Positions 1-6,490 of a stretch of DNA of 11,003 bases are shown here, one piece after another. Source of the stretch: an uncultured Eubacteriales bacterium. Lineage in GTDB: Bacteria; Bacillota; Clostridia; Oscillospirales; CAG-272. The stretch covers positions 1 to 11,003 of the forward strand of contig CAKSUH010000030.1 in the NCBI GenBank assembly GCA_934500855.1. The letters run 5' to 3'. Position numbers and translations under genes: made by a program. The first letter of the stretch is position 1. Each line of letters opens with the position of its first letter. A model generated the notes under the pieces. It was not told the origin of the DNA and did no database searches. It saw only the letters and a program-made list of their open reading frames with translations.

Positions 1-162
1 GTGTAACACAATTTCGCCGTGCTTCGCTTCAAACTGCTCCACTGCATTGCGGATCAGAATGTTGATTTCACTGTTCGCACTGCGCCCCTCGTAATCCGCA
101 ACCACATGAAGCTTATCCAATAAATCCTCGTCAATCCGAATACTCAAACTCTTAATTCCCAT
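1..162 (-). CDS. Ribbon-helix-helix (Arc/CopG-like) DNA-binding protein, C-terminus outside window
   Basis: The first 54 codons of a minus-strand gene are visible and the rest lies beyond position 1. The protein begins MGIKSLSIRIDEDLLDKL, a beta strand followed by a first helix, and continues with YEGRSANSEINILIRNAVEQF. The 'GRSxNSEIN' turn and helix are typical of Arc-type ribbon-helix-helix proteins, which bind DNA as dimers through the beta strand. The ATG at 162 is preceded by a GAGGG ribosome binding site about 7 bases away. The gene is divergent from the SLOG gene at 267 with a 104-bp A+T-rich region between, so it may repress both promoters; that is inference. RHH proteins are often antitoxins or plasmid/phage regulators, but no toxin partner can be seen because the downstream side is cut off. 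Confidence 0.75.
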   Translation of the reverse strand, partial: MGIKSLSIRIDEDLLDKLHVVADYEGRSANSEINILIRNAVEQFEAKHGEIVLH

Positions 163-190
163 ATTTTTTCCCTCTTTTTCTCAAAGTGAC

Positions 191-219
191 TTCATTTTAC
201 ATCTATTTTGTGCTATAAT
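191..219 (+). promoter_or_regulatory. Probable extended -10 promoter for the SLOG gene
   Basis: A perfect TATAAT at 214-219 is preceded by TGC (211-213), an extended -10 signature. The matching -35 (TTCATT, 191-196, 17-bp spacer) is weak, as is common for extended -10 promoters. The short inverted repeat ATAAT-GTTT-ATTAT (215-228) overlaps the -10 and the likely start site and could be an operator for the divergent RHH protein, although such a repeat can arise by chance in A+T-rich DNA. Confidence 0.55.
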
Positions 220-266
220 GTTTATTATGGGCGCAAAAGATATCTAAAATGCATTTAGGCGGGAAT

Positions 267-602
267 ATGAAAGTAGCAATTATAGGATCAAGAAATTTGC
301 AAGTAGAGAACCTTGAGGACTACTTGCCGACAGCCGTAACAGAAATTGTTTCAGGCGGTGCAATCGGAATTGATACTTGCGCGCGAAATTACGCCAATAT
401 ACATCAAATTCCATTGAGGGAATTCCTTCCGGATTATAAGGCATATGGACGGCGCGCACCCTTAATCAGAAATCTTTTAATAATTGATTATGCGGATATC
501 ATCCTTGCTTTTTGGGACGGAGAATCTCACGGCACACGCTTTGTAATTCAAGAAGCAAAAAAGAGAAAAAAAAAGGTTATCATCTATAAAGCCGTAAAAT
601 AA
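267..602 (+). CDS. Small SLOG-superfamily protein (DUF2493/YspA-like), probable nucleotide binding
   Basis: The 111-residue product is a single Rossmann-like domain. It starts MKVAIIGSRNL (strand plus glycine loop), then has VSGGAIGIDTCARNYA near residues 28-43, the SGGAxGID signature of SLOG/DprA-like folds, and ends with DIILAFWDGESHGTRFVI followed by a basic tail and KVIIY. This is the pattern of small DUF2493-type proteins, thought to bind a nucleotide or nucleotide-derived ligand; no reaction can be assigned. I choose the ATG at 267 over the one at 249 because AGGCGGG lies at the right distance before 267 and alignment-like similarity begins with KVAIIGSR. The gene ends with a run of nine A (571-579) that could cause slippage. 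Base composition is more A+T-rich than the liv operon, which suggests transfer. Confidence 0.75.
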   Translation: MKVAIIGSRNLQVENLEDYLPTAVTEIVSGGAIGIDTCARNYANIHQIPLREFLPDYKAYGRRAPLIRNLLIIDYADIILAFWDGESHGTRFVIQEAKKRKKKVIIYKAVK

Positions 603-618
603 GTTCCTCCCTATTCCC

Positions 619-702
619 AAAAACACTTCCCCGCAGAACCCCGCCGCCACAAAAAGCGAACCGAATTATCGCTTGTGAAACGGCGGGGTTCTGGGGGGAA
701 GT
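619..702 (-). terminator. Hairpin 1 of double-hairpin element copy A; likely intrinsic terminator of the liv operon
   Basis: Arms 625-646 and 681-702 form a 22-bp stem with one mismatch, around a 34-nt loop that itself can fold (CAC..AGCGA with TCGCTTGTG). Read on the minus strand, which is the liv operon transcript, the stem is followed by GTGTTTTTGG (A run at 619-623 on plus), giving an intrinsic-terminator shape. There is no T-run on the plus side, so it is unlikely to end the SLOG transcript. A diverged second copy sits at 10152-10234. Confidence 0.65.
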
Positions 703-784
703 TCGGGGAGGATAAGGGAGGTTTGGAGGGAGAAGGGACCCCCTCCGAAAGGGGGTCCCTTCTCCCTCCAAGGTCTTTCCCTTA
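703..784 (-). repeat. Hairpin 2 and flanks of double-hairpin element copy A
   Basis: Arms 723-744 and 750-771 make a perfect 22-bp stem with the 5-nt loop CCGAA. A G-rich linker (703-722) joins it to hairpin 1. The conserved end GGTCTTTCCCTTA (772-784) includes the livF stop codon (TTA at 782-784 on plus), so the repeat directly abuts the livF reading frame. The same linker, hairpin and end recur at 10235-10350 after another ABC ATPase gene. It probably protects or ends the 3' end of the transcript; that role is inferred. Confidence 0.75.
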
Positions 785-1492
785 CCCCCCCAGATAAGCC
801 TTCCGTACAGCATCGTCGTGGAGGAGTTCCATGCCCGAGCCGGACTTCGTGATTTTGCCCGTCTCCAAAACATAAGCGCGATTTGCAATCGAGAGCGCCT
901 TCTTCGCGTTCTGCTCCACAAGAAGAACCGTTGTCCCCTCGCGGTTGATCTGCTCGATCATCTCAAATACCGTGTTCACATAAAGCGGAGAAAGCCCCAT
1001 GCTCGGCTCATCCAGAAGCAACAGCTTCGGATGCGACATCAGCGCCCGCGACATCGCAAGCATCTGCTGCTCGCCGCCCGAAAGCGTCCCCGCAACCTGC
1101 CCCGACCGCTCGCGCAGAATCGCAAAGCGACCGTATAAGCGCTCCAGCGTTTCGTCAATCTCCTTCCGGTCCTTCCGCGTGTACGCACCCAAACGCAGAT
1201 TCTCTTCAACCGTCAGCTCCTGAAAAATCCGCCGCCCCTCGGGCACCTGCGCCATTCCCATCGGAACCAATTTGTATGCAGGGGTGTTTGTAATATCGTT
1301 CCCGAGAAACGATACCTGCCCCGCACGCTTCGGAATCAAACCCGCCACCGCGTGCATAATCGTCGTTTTGCCAGCACCGTTCGCCCCGATCAGCGCCACA
1401 ATCTCGCCCTCGTTGACCTCGAAGGAAACTCCGCGGATCGCACGGATCAGCCCGTAGCTGACCTCCAGATCCCATACCTCCAGCATTGCCAT
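782..1492 (-). CDS. livF: Branched-chain amino acid ABC transporter, ATP-binding protein LivF
   Basis: One of two ATPase subunits that power import by a Liv-type (HAAT family) ABC transporter at the inner face of the membrane. The 236-residue length is typical. Walker A is GANGAGKT (36-43), the signature motif is LSGGEQQ (137-143), and Walker B is LLLLDEP with catalytic Glu162. The switch position reads LLVEQN, which is characteristic of LivF rather than LivG (IEHD). The ATG at 1492 is preceded by AAAGGAGA six bases away. It is the last gene of livJHMGF, 14 bp after livG, and its stop codon lies in the end of a double-hairpin repeat that likely terminates the operon. The substrate is not proven from sequence: Liv-type systems also import amides, urea or other amino acids. 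Confidence 0.93.
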   Translation of the reverse strand: MAMLEVWDLEVSYGLIRAIRGVSFEVNEGEIVALIGANGAGKTTIMHAVAGLIPKRAGQVSFLGNDITNTPAYKLVPMGMAQVPEGRRIFQELTVEENLRLGAYTRKDRKEIDETLERLYGRFAILRERSGQVAGTLSGGEQQMLAMSRALMSHPKLLLLDEPSMGLSPLYVNTVFEMIEQINREGTTVLLVEQNAKKALSIANRAYVLETGKITKSGSGMELLHDDAVRKAYLGG

Positions 1493-1506
1493 GTCCGTCT
1501 CCTTTC

Positions 1507-2277
1507 TCAGTCACCCAGATAAGCCTTGACGACTTCGGGGTTCTTCAGCACCTCGGCGGTCGGTCCCTGCGCCAGCGTCGTGCCGAAATTCAGCACCGTC
1601 AGCTCATCGCAAATGCCCGATACCAGACTCATGTCGTGCTCAATCAGCAGAATCGTCATCCCGAAGCGGTCCCGCACCTGCCGGATCGTCTCGGTCAGCT
1701 CCTCGGTCTCGTGCGGGTTCATCCCCGCCGCAGGCTCGTCAAGCAGGAGCAGCTTCGGTCCGGTTGCAAGCGCGCGCGCAATCTCCAGTTTCCGCTGCTT
1801 GCCGTAGGGCAGATTTGCCGCCAGTTCGTTGCGCACATCCTCCAGACCGAAAATGCGCAACAGCGACTTCGCCTCCTCGCGCATCTCCTTCTCCACGCGG
1901 AAATGGCGCGGGAGCCGCAGAACCGTCTCGGCAAAATTCGTGTTGTATTTTTCGTTGTTGTGCAGTCCCACCATCACATTCCGCACCACCGTCATGTTGT
2001 TGAACAGACGGATGTTCTGAAAAGTCCGCGCAATGCCGAGGTGGTTGATTTTCTCCTGCCCCATCCCGTCAATACGGGTCCCGTCCAGAAGGATCTCCCC
2101 CGTTGTCGGCTTGTAGACCCCCGTCAGCATATTGAACACCGTTGTCTTGCCCGCGCCGTTGGGACCGATCAAACCGTATATCTCCCGTTTCTTCACGCGC
2201 AGATTCACATTCTGCGCCGCCTTCAGACCGCCGAAGGAGATTCCCAATCCGCGCGTTTCCAAAATGTATTCTGCCAT
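1507..2277 (-). CDS. livG: Branched-chain amino acid ABC transporter, ATP-binding protein LivG
   Basis: The second ATPase of the importer, 256 residues. Walker A is GPNGAGKT (38-45), the signature motif is LPYGKQRKLEIARAL (156-170), the LivG variant of LSGGQ, Walker B is LLLLDEPAAGMNP with Glu181, and the switch histidine is His214 in LLIEHDM. 'RTFQNIRLFNNMTVVRNVMVG' (84-104, in pieces) is the characteristic Q-loop region of LivG. Its ATG shares one base with the livM stop codon (TAATG), and AAAGGAG lies about eight bases upstream inside livM, so translation is probably coupled. LivF and LivG are expected to form a heterodimer against the LivH/LivM membrane pair. Confidence 0.94.
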   Translation of the reverse strand: MAEYILETRGLGISFGGLKAAQNVNLRVKKREIYGLIGPNGAGKTTVFNMLTGVYKPTTGEILLDGTRIDGMGQEKINHLGIARTFQNIRLFNNMTVVRNVMVGLHNNEKYNTNFAETVLRLPRHFRVEKEMREEAKSLLRIFGLEDVRNELAANLPYGKQRKLEIARALATGPKLLLLDEPAAGMNPHETEELTETIRQVRDRFGMTILLIEHDMSLVSGICDELTVLNFGTTLAQGPTAEVLKNPEVVKAYLGD

Positions 2278-3449
2278 TATCGGGACTCCTTTCCGTCCGT
2301 TGTCTTGTCGGGCTTTTCGGGAACGCTACCCTCGGGATATTCCCCCGTGCGCAGGTCAACCGACAGAAGCTCATCCATTTCGATCTTCGTCGGAATCCGC
2401 TCCCAGCTTGCCTCGTCCTCGCGCACGAACGCGGGATCCTTGCGGTGACGGAACAGCCTGTCAATCAGCCGCCGCAGGTTGTACTTCTCGCGGAAGCCCT
2501 TGAGCGCGGGCGCGTTGTTGTAAATGACGATCAGAATCAGCACCAACGCGTAAACCATATTCTGCAGGACCGCGAGGTTGCCCGTCAGCACCGTTGCCAG
2601 CTTGAGGTTGAGGAAGGTAATCAGCGCCGCCGCAATGATGGAGCCATTGATGCTCCCCATGCCGCCCAAAACCACCATGACCAGAATCTCGATGGAATAG
2701 TTATACCCGAACTTCGTGCTCTGCACCATGTTGTTGCCGTAACTGTAGAGCACGCCCGCAATGCCCGCGAAAAATGCGGACACGGTAAAAACCAGTAGCT
2801 TGTATTTCGTTACATTGATACCGGTTGCGCGCGCCGCGATTTCGCTGTCGCGGATTGCCGTAATCGCGCGCCCGTGGCGGCTGCGGATCAGGTTCTGCAC
2901 CACCGCAAGCGTAACAAGCACCAGAACGAATTCCAGAATAAACAGCGTGTTGCGGTCATAGCGCGGCGTTGCCATGCCGAGCGCGCCGCCGAAGGTTTCC
3001 TGATTGGTATTCTGAAAAATCGACTTGACAATTTCGCCGAACGCAAGCGTCACGATGGCAAGGTAGTCCCCCTTGAGACGGAGCGCGGGAAGCCCGATGA
3101 CCACGCCGCACAGCGCCGCAACAATTCCGCCGACCAGAACCGAAAGAAGCAGGGCGGGAATCCCGTTCCCCATTGCCTTTACCAGCACGACCGACAGCTT
3201 GCCGCCGAGATACGCGCCCACGCACATAAAGCCCGCGTGCCCGAGGCTCAGTTCCCCGAGGAAGCCGACCACCAGAGAGAGCGACACCGCCAGAATGATG
3301 CTGATGCCGATCTTCTCGAGCAGGAACTGCGTTCCCTGATCCAACCCGCCCACGGCAGAAAGGATGCCGAACAGAACCGTCAGCGCACCGATCACGGCGT
3401 AATTGACATAGTATTTCCACTTGATTTTCTTTCGTGCCGGTGAAGTCAT
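2277..3449 (-). CDS. livM: Branched-chain amino acid ABC transporter, permease LivM
   Basis: A membrane permease subunit of 390 residues. After a basic N-terminus come a first membrane segment (about 15-35) and the family motif GELSLGHAGFM (65-75). Several further hydrophobic segments follow, with the cytoplasmic coupling region RAITAIRDSEIAARATGINV, which contacts the ATPases. The gene overlaps livH by four bases (ATGA at 3446-3449) and livG by one, a tight operon. The protein carries a hydrophilic, highly charged tail of about 70 residues (from about 319) after the last membrane segment, which is longer than the short tail usual for LivM. The tail is predicted to be cytoplasmic and of unknown role. 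Confidence 0.92.
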   Translation of the reverse strand: MTSPARKKIKWKYYVNYAVIGALTVLFGILSAVGGLDQGTQFLLEKIGISIILAVSLSLVVGFLGELSLGHAGFMCVGAYLGGKLSVVLVKAMGNGIPALLLSVLVGGIVAALCGVVIGLPALRLKGDYLAIVTLAFGEIVKSIFQNTNQETFGGALGMATPRYDRNTLFILEFVLVLVTLAVVQNLIRSRHGRAITAIRDSEIAARATGINVTKYKLLVFTVSAFFAGIAGVLYSYGNNMVQSTKFGYNYSIEILVMVVLGGMGSINGSIIAAALITFLNLKLATVLTGNLAVLQNMVYALVLILIVIYNNAPALKGFREKYNLRRLIDRLFRHRKDPAFVREDEASWERIPTKIEMDELLSVDLRTGEYPEGSVPEKPDKTTDGKESR

Positions 3450-4318
3450 ACCTTTTCCCTCCGTTTCTTTCCGAGGAATCCTGTCGGGCGAACCAGAAGG
3501 ATCACAATCAGGATGGTAAATTCAATCGCGTCGGTGTAGGGCGCAATCACGGTGATACTGCCGCAGATGCACTCCACCACGCCGAGCAGAATGCCGCCGA
3601 GCATGGCGCCCGGAATCGACCCGATGCCGCCGATGACCGCCGCCGTAAACGCTTTGATGCCGGGGAGCGAGCCGAAGTTGCTGTTGATGCTCGGGGCTTT
3701 GAGCAGATAGAACAGCCCCGCAAGCGCCGCGAGCGCCGACCCGATGACGAAGGTCACCGAAATGATGCCGTTGACATTGATGCCCATCAGTTGAGCCGCG
3801 CCGCGATCCTCCGAAACCGCAAGCATGGCGCGCCCCGTTTTGGTGAACCGGATGAACAGGTTCAGCCCCACCATCAGGGCAACCGTACAGCCGAGCGTGA
3901 CCAATGTGGAGCGCTGAACCGTCAGCCCCGCAAAGCGGACCACGCCCAAATCCGGTATGCCGACCATCTTCGGCGCGGAGCCGAAGATGATCTGCGCCAG
4001 ACTCTGCAAAAAGTAACTCACGCCGATTGCGGTAATCAGCACCGCCAGAGGAGAGGAGCCACGCAGGGGCTTATACGCGACCTTTTCGATCGTAAACCCG
4101 AGCAGAACGCAGAATACGACTGCCGCGACAATCGCCGCCCACGGATTCCCCGTCAGATTCATGAACACAAAGATGGTATATCCGCCGACCATGATGATGT
4201 CGCCGTGCGCGAAATTCAGCATTTTCGCGATGCCGTATACCATCGTATACCCCAACGCGATCATGGCGTAGATTCCGCCCAGACTCAGTCCGTTGATGAG
4301 TGTAGTTAAAAATTCCAT
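3446..4318 (-). CDS. livH: Branched-chain amino acid ABC transporter, permease LivH
   Basis: The partner permease, 290 residues, the usual length. The start MEFLTTLINGLSLGGIYAMI and the motif AKMLNFAHGDIIMVGGY (about 31-47) are typical of LivH. GRAMLAVSEDRGAAQLMGIN is the coupling loop equivalent to the EAA motif. About eight hydrophobic segments are visible and the C-terminus is short and basic (LGKKRREKV). The ATG at 4318 follows GGAAGGAG at a short spacing. It lies 57 bp after livJ and shares ATGA with livM, consistent with one transcript in which the binding protein comes first. Confidence 0.93.
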   Translation of the reverse strand: MEFLTTLINGLSLGGIYAMIALGYTMVYGIAKMLNFAHGDIIMVGGYTIFVFMNLTGNPWAAIVAAVVFCVLLGFTIEKVAYKPLRGSSPLAVLITAIGVSYFLQSLAQIIFGSAPKMVGIPDLGVVRFAGLTVQRSTLVTLGCTVALMVGLNLFIRFTKTGRAMLAVSEDRGAAQLMGINVNGIISVTFVIGSALAALAGLFYLLKAPSINSNFGSLPGIKAFTAAVIGGIGSIPGAMLGGILLGVVECICGSITVIAPYTDAIEFTILIVILLVRPTGFLGKKRREKV

Positions 4319-4375
4319 AATGCTCCTTCCGTCTACCGTCGGTGCCGCTGTCGGCGTTTTTTATCGGCGCCCGCT

Positions 4376-5584
4376 TTATTCGGGCTTCTTTGCTCCCGCT
4401 TCCTTCACCACATACTTCACGGCGGGCTTATCGACATAGCCGTCCGCATTCCACTTGATGCCGGTTCCGGTCACGCCGTCAAAGGTATACCCTCCGTTGA
4501 ACTGCCCCTTGAGAACCTCGCACAGCTCGGAGGGGCTCATGGTGACCGAAACGCTGCTCGGGTCCTTCTCGGAAGCCGCCTTCATTGCGCCGTAGATTGC
4601 GTATACGCAGTCATAAGCGGACGCGCCGAACTGATTCAGGGTTGCCGTGCCGTATTTTGCCGTGTACTTGGTCACAAACGCAACGGTTTTCGCATCCGTG
4701 GATTTGGAGTTGAAGTGCGACAGCATGGAGATTTCCTGCGGGATGGTATACATATCGAAGCCTTCCGTCGAGTCGATGCCGTCCAGACCGTCACAGCCGT
4801 AGTAAACCGCGTCCGAAGCGATCTTGTTCGCTCTGACCGCCTGCGTCATGAACAGCGACGCGGGCGTATAATAGATCGGCAGGAAGATGAATTTGCAGTC
4901 TTTCAGCTGTTCGATCTGCGAGGAGAAATCAGAATCGTTGGTATCGGTAAAGACCGTTACCTTCATCGCATCGGCAATATCACTGCCCACATTCTCACGG
5001 AACAGATCGTAGATACCCTTGGAATACGCCTCGTCGGACTTGTAGAACACGCCGATCTGCGCCGCTTCGTATTTTCCGTCGGCAACCATCTGTTTGACAT
5101 ATTCCGCCGCAACTTTTCCCTGATTTCCGTCGGCAAAACACATCTGATAGCCGTTCGGAACCTTCGGAACTTCATCGTTCGACGCGGACGGGGTCAGGAA
5201 GAAGAGGTTGTCGCTCTCCGAAAGGCTCTTGAACTCCAGCGCGGGCTTGGTTGTCACGCAGCCGAGCGACACCTGCGTGCCTTTTTTGATCAGCTCGGCA
5301 TAGTTGGTTGCAACCTTATCCGCATCATTCGCGTCATCCAGCGCCAACAGCTTAAACTTCACGCCGTTCAGTCCGCCCGCCTCGTTGATTTCGTCAACCG
5401 CCATCTGCGCGGCGTTTCGTACCGCTTCCCCGTAGAGTGCCGTGCCGCCGCTGAGCGGTCCCGACATTCCGATGACAAACTCGGTGTTCTTCTCTGCGTA
5501 ATTCTTTTTCTTGCAGGACGCAAAGCCTGCCGCGCACATGACTGCCGCCAGTGCCACCGTCAAAAATCTTCCGACCTTTTTCAT
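4376..5584 (-). CDS. livJ: Branched-chain amino acid ABC transporter, substrate-binding lipoprotein LivJ/LivK
   Basis: The extracytoplasmic receptor of the importer, 402 residues. A lipoprotein signal peptide is clear: MKK-basic start, hydrophobic core, and a FASC lipobox with Cys24 as the predicted lipidated residue, followed by a lysine-rich stretch. The mature part shows the type I periplasmic-binding fold used by Leu/Ile/Val-binding proteins: GMSGPLSGGTALYGEA near the N-terminus, AVDEINEAGGLNG, TPSASNDEV and GCDGLDG around the ligand cleft. Anchoring by a lipid fits a Gram-positive cell. AGAGGG precedes the ATG at 5584. I see no good promoter between the terminator at 5668-5702 and this start, so expression may depend on read-through from the promoter at 6038-6066. 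The exact ligand is not determined by sequence. Confidence 0.92.
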   Translation of the reverse strand: MKKVGRFLTVALAAVMCAAGFASCKKKNYAEKNTEFVIGMSGPLSGGTALYGEAVRNAAQMAVDEINEAGGLNGVKFKLLALDDANDADKVATNYAELIKKGTQVSLGCVTTKPALEFKSLSESDNLFFLTPSASNDEVPKVPNGYQMCFADGNQGKVAAEYVKQMVADGKYEAAQIGVFYKSDEAYSKGIYDLFRENVGSDIADAMKVTVFTDTNDSDFSSQIEQLKDCKFIFLPIYYTPASLFMTQAVRANKIASDAVYYGCDGLDGIDSTEGFDMYTIPQEISMLSHFNSKSTDAKTVAFVTKYTAKYGTATLNQFGASAYDCVYAIYGAMKAASEKDPSSVSVTMSPSELCEVLKGQFNGGYTFDGVTGTGIKWNADGYVDKPAVKYVVKEAGAKKPE

Positions 5585-5667
5585 GACTGTTCCCTCTCTT
5601 TTTCTTTTTTTCGGAATAAATATATCTGTTCAAGCCGTCGGTACCGGACGGCGCAGAACCAAAAAGG

Positions 5668-5702
5668 AAAAGCAGCTCTCCGAAACGGAGAGCTGCTTTT
5701 TT
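5668..5702 (-). terminator. Strong intrinsic terminator between the Ile/Val/Leu-rich ORF and livJ (candidate attenuator)
   Basis: Perfect 15-bp stem: arms 5668-5682 and 5686-5700, loop of three bases. Read on the minus strand it begins 14 bases after the stop of the small ORF and is followed by TTTTCCTTTTT, so it should terminate leftward transcription before livJ. The plus side also has a T6 tail, so it could work in both directions, but no plus-strand gene ends here. Confidence 0.85.
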
Positions 5703-5716
5703 CCGCTGCCGATTGG

Positions 5717-6007
5717 CTACGGTATAAGCCGACTTCTTTTCCGTTCGGTAAAAACAATTCCGTTTCCGTCAATTACAATCAGACCGATTATCCCAATAAT
5801 TCGTACAATGACAGCTACAGCAATGACAAGAATCCCGATCATCGCAAAATCAACAACGCACAAAAGCGCGCACAGGCACAGAAAAACAAAAACAGACACT
5901 GCGACAGCAGTGTCCGAAATTCCATATACGGCGCGGCGGCAGGCGCGAGACGAAAAAGCCGTTCCACACGGTGTTGCATATCCGAATGTGCAACCGTTCT
6001 TTTTCAC
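5717..6007 (-). CDS. 96-residue Ile/Val/Leu-rich small protein upstream of liv operon (leader peptide or small membrane protein)
   Basis: Not recognised as a known family. The GTG at 6007 is preceded by AAAGGCGG at a good distance and lies about 25-30 bases downstream of a consensus promoter (6038-6066). The stop is followed by an intrinsic terminator. These three signals together make it a credible expressed gene although it starts with GTG. The N-terminal third is polar and Cys/Arg-rich. Residues 34-79 are hydrophobic and could make two membrane helices with a break near Asp53. In residues 57-79, 17 of 23 codons encode Ile, Val or Leu, and 33 of 96 residues do overall. Because it precedes a branched-chain amino acid importer, it could be an unusually long attenuation leader. 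The simpler alternative is a small membrane protein. Confidence 0.6.
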   Translation of the reverse strand: MKKNGCTFGYATPCGTAFSSRACRRAVYGISDTAVAVSVFVFLCLCALLCVVDFAMIGILVIAVAVIVRIIGIIGLIVIDGNGIVFTERKRSRLIP

Positions 6008-6037
6008 AGTTCCGTCCGCCTTTCTGAATTTTCTTAT

Positions 6038-6066
6038 ATTTTACCTTTTTTTTGCCGATTTGTCAA
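6038..6066 (-). promoter_or_regulatory. Sigma-A promoter for the small ORF and possibly the liv operon
   Basis: On the minus strand, TTGACA (6061-6066) is separated by exactly 17 bp from TAAAAT (6038-6043). Transcription would start near 6031, giving a leader of about 25 bases before the GTG at 6007. It is the only strong promoter I can see upstream of livJ. Confidence 0.8.
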
Positions 6067-6108
6067 TCGGATTCTTACCCGTAATTTTCACAATTTTTTC
6101 GCCCCTTT

Positions 6109-6279
6109 TTAGTTGATTTCAACAAATCCGCAAGTTTTTAATGCAATTCGGAATCCGGAATCCTGCAAATCTGCGTGCAAAACAGGCTTCAGGAGCGTTT
6201 TTTCCACAATAATCTTGTTGCAAGGATTCATTTTCGCGGAATCCGACAGAAACACCGCACACATCCGTCCGTTCGACAT
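6109..6279 (-). CDS. Doubtful 56-residue ORF
   Basis: An open frame from the ATG at 6279 encodes MSNGRMCAVFLSDSAKMN and ends CGFVEIN. Codon choice looks like that of neighbouring genes (GCG, GTG, CTG, TCG), and the frame stays open further upstream to 6390. There is no ribosome binding site before 6279 and no family that I recognise. It ends about 40 bp before the promoter at 6038-6066 and otherwise fills the 300-bp gap between that promoter and the 31-residue gene. It could be a small gene, a decayed gene or chance. Confidence 0.25.
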   Translation of the reverse strand: MSNGRMCAVFLSDSAKMNPCNKIIVEKTLLKPVLHADLQDSGFRIALKTCGFVEIN

Positions 6280-6373
6280 ATCATGATAGCAGGAGGGCGA
6301 AACGGCGGTGACGGCAGACGCGTTGCAAATGCCGCTCCGTCCACTCCGAATCTCGAAAAGGTAGGGTACTGTT

Positions 6374-6469
6374 ATGAACGGCAACTGCATTTGTCAGCTT
6401 TTTGACAACAACTGGATCTGGCTCGTCATCCTCGCCTGCATTCTGCTCTGCAACTGCTGCGGCAACTGA
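6374..6469 (+). CDS. 31-residue Cys-rich single-span membrane miniprotein
   Basis: The short frame reads MNGNCICQLFDNNWIWL, then a hydrophobic stretch VILACILL, and ends CNCCGN: one membrane span flanked by CxC and CNCC cysteine motifs, with six Cys in 31 residues. AAAGGTAGGG lies just upstream of the ATG at 6374, and a strong intrinsic terminator follows the stop by about 20 bases (6491-6525). Miniproteins with an N-terminal Asn/Cys patch, a 'LFDNNWIW' segment and a cysteine-rich end occur in Clostridia, as far as I recall, but their function is unknown. No clear promoter is visible upstream. The gene is convergent with the DUF2442-HTH gene. Confidence 0.6.
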   Translation: MNGNCICQLFDNNWIWLVILACILLCNCCGN

Positions 6470-6490
6470 CGGAAAGCAAAAACCAAACCG

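Noticed and set aside
580..921. Minus-strand ORF sharing protein-like similarity (LEGEGTPFR, PPNLPxPPxTSP) with one at 9836-10414
   Set aside because: The similarity comes only from the two double-hairpin DNA repeats; both frames overlap real genes (livF and the ABC exporter) and lack ribosome binding sites.
5957..5969. T-box-like sequence (minus GTGTGGAACGGCT) upstream of livJ
   Set aside because: It departs from the T-box core, lies only about 60 bases after the promoter with no room for stem I, and is some 255 bases from the terminator instead of adjoining it.
4715..6112. Long plus-strand ORF (465 codons) opposite livJ and the leader region
   Set aside because: It is an antisense shadow of livJ, with basic low-complexity composition, no ribosome binding site and no family resemblance. 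The same applies to the plus-strand frames opposite livH, livM, livG and queA.
6291..6360. AGGAGGGCG followed by a GTG-started 18-codon plus-strand frame ending just before the 31-residue gene
   Set aside because: Too short and without any conserved feature to support; could be an upstream peptide, but nothing beyond the purine-rich stretch favours it.
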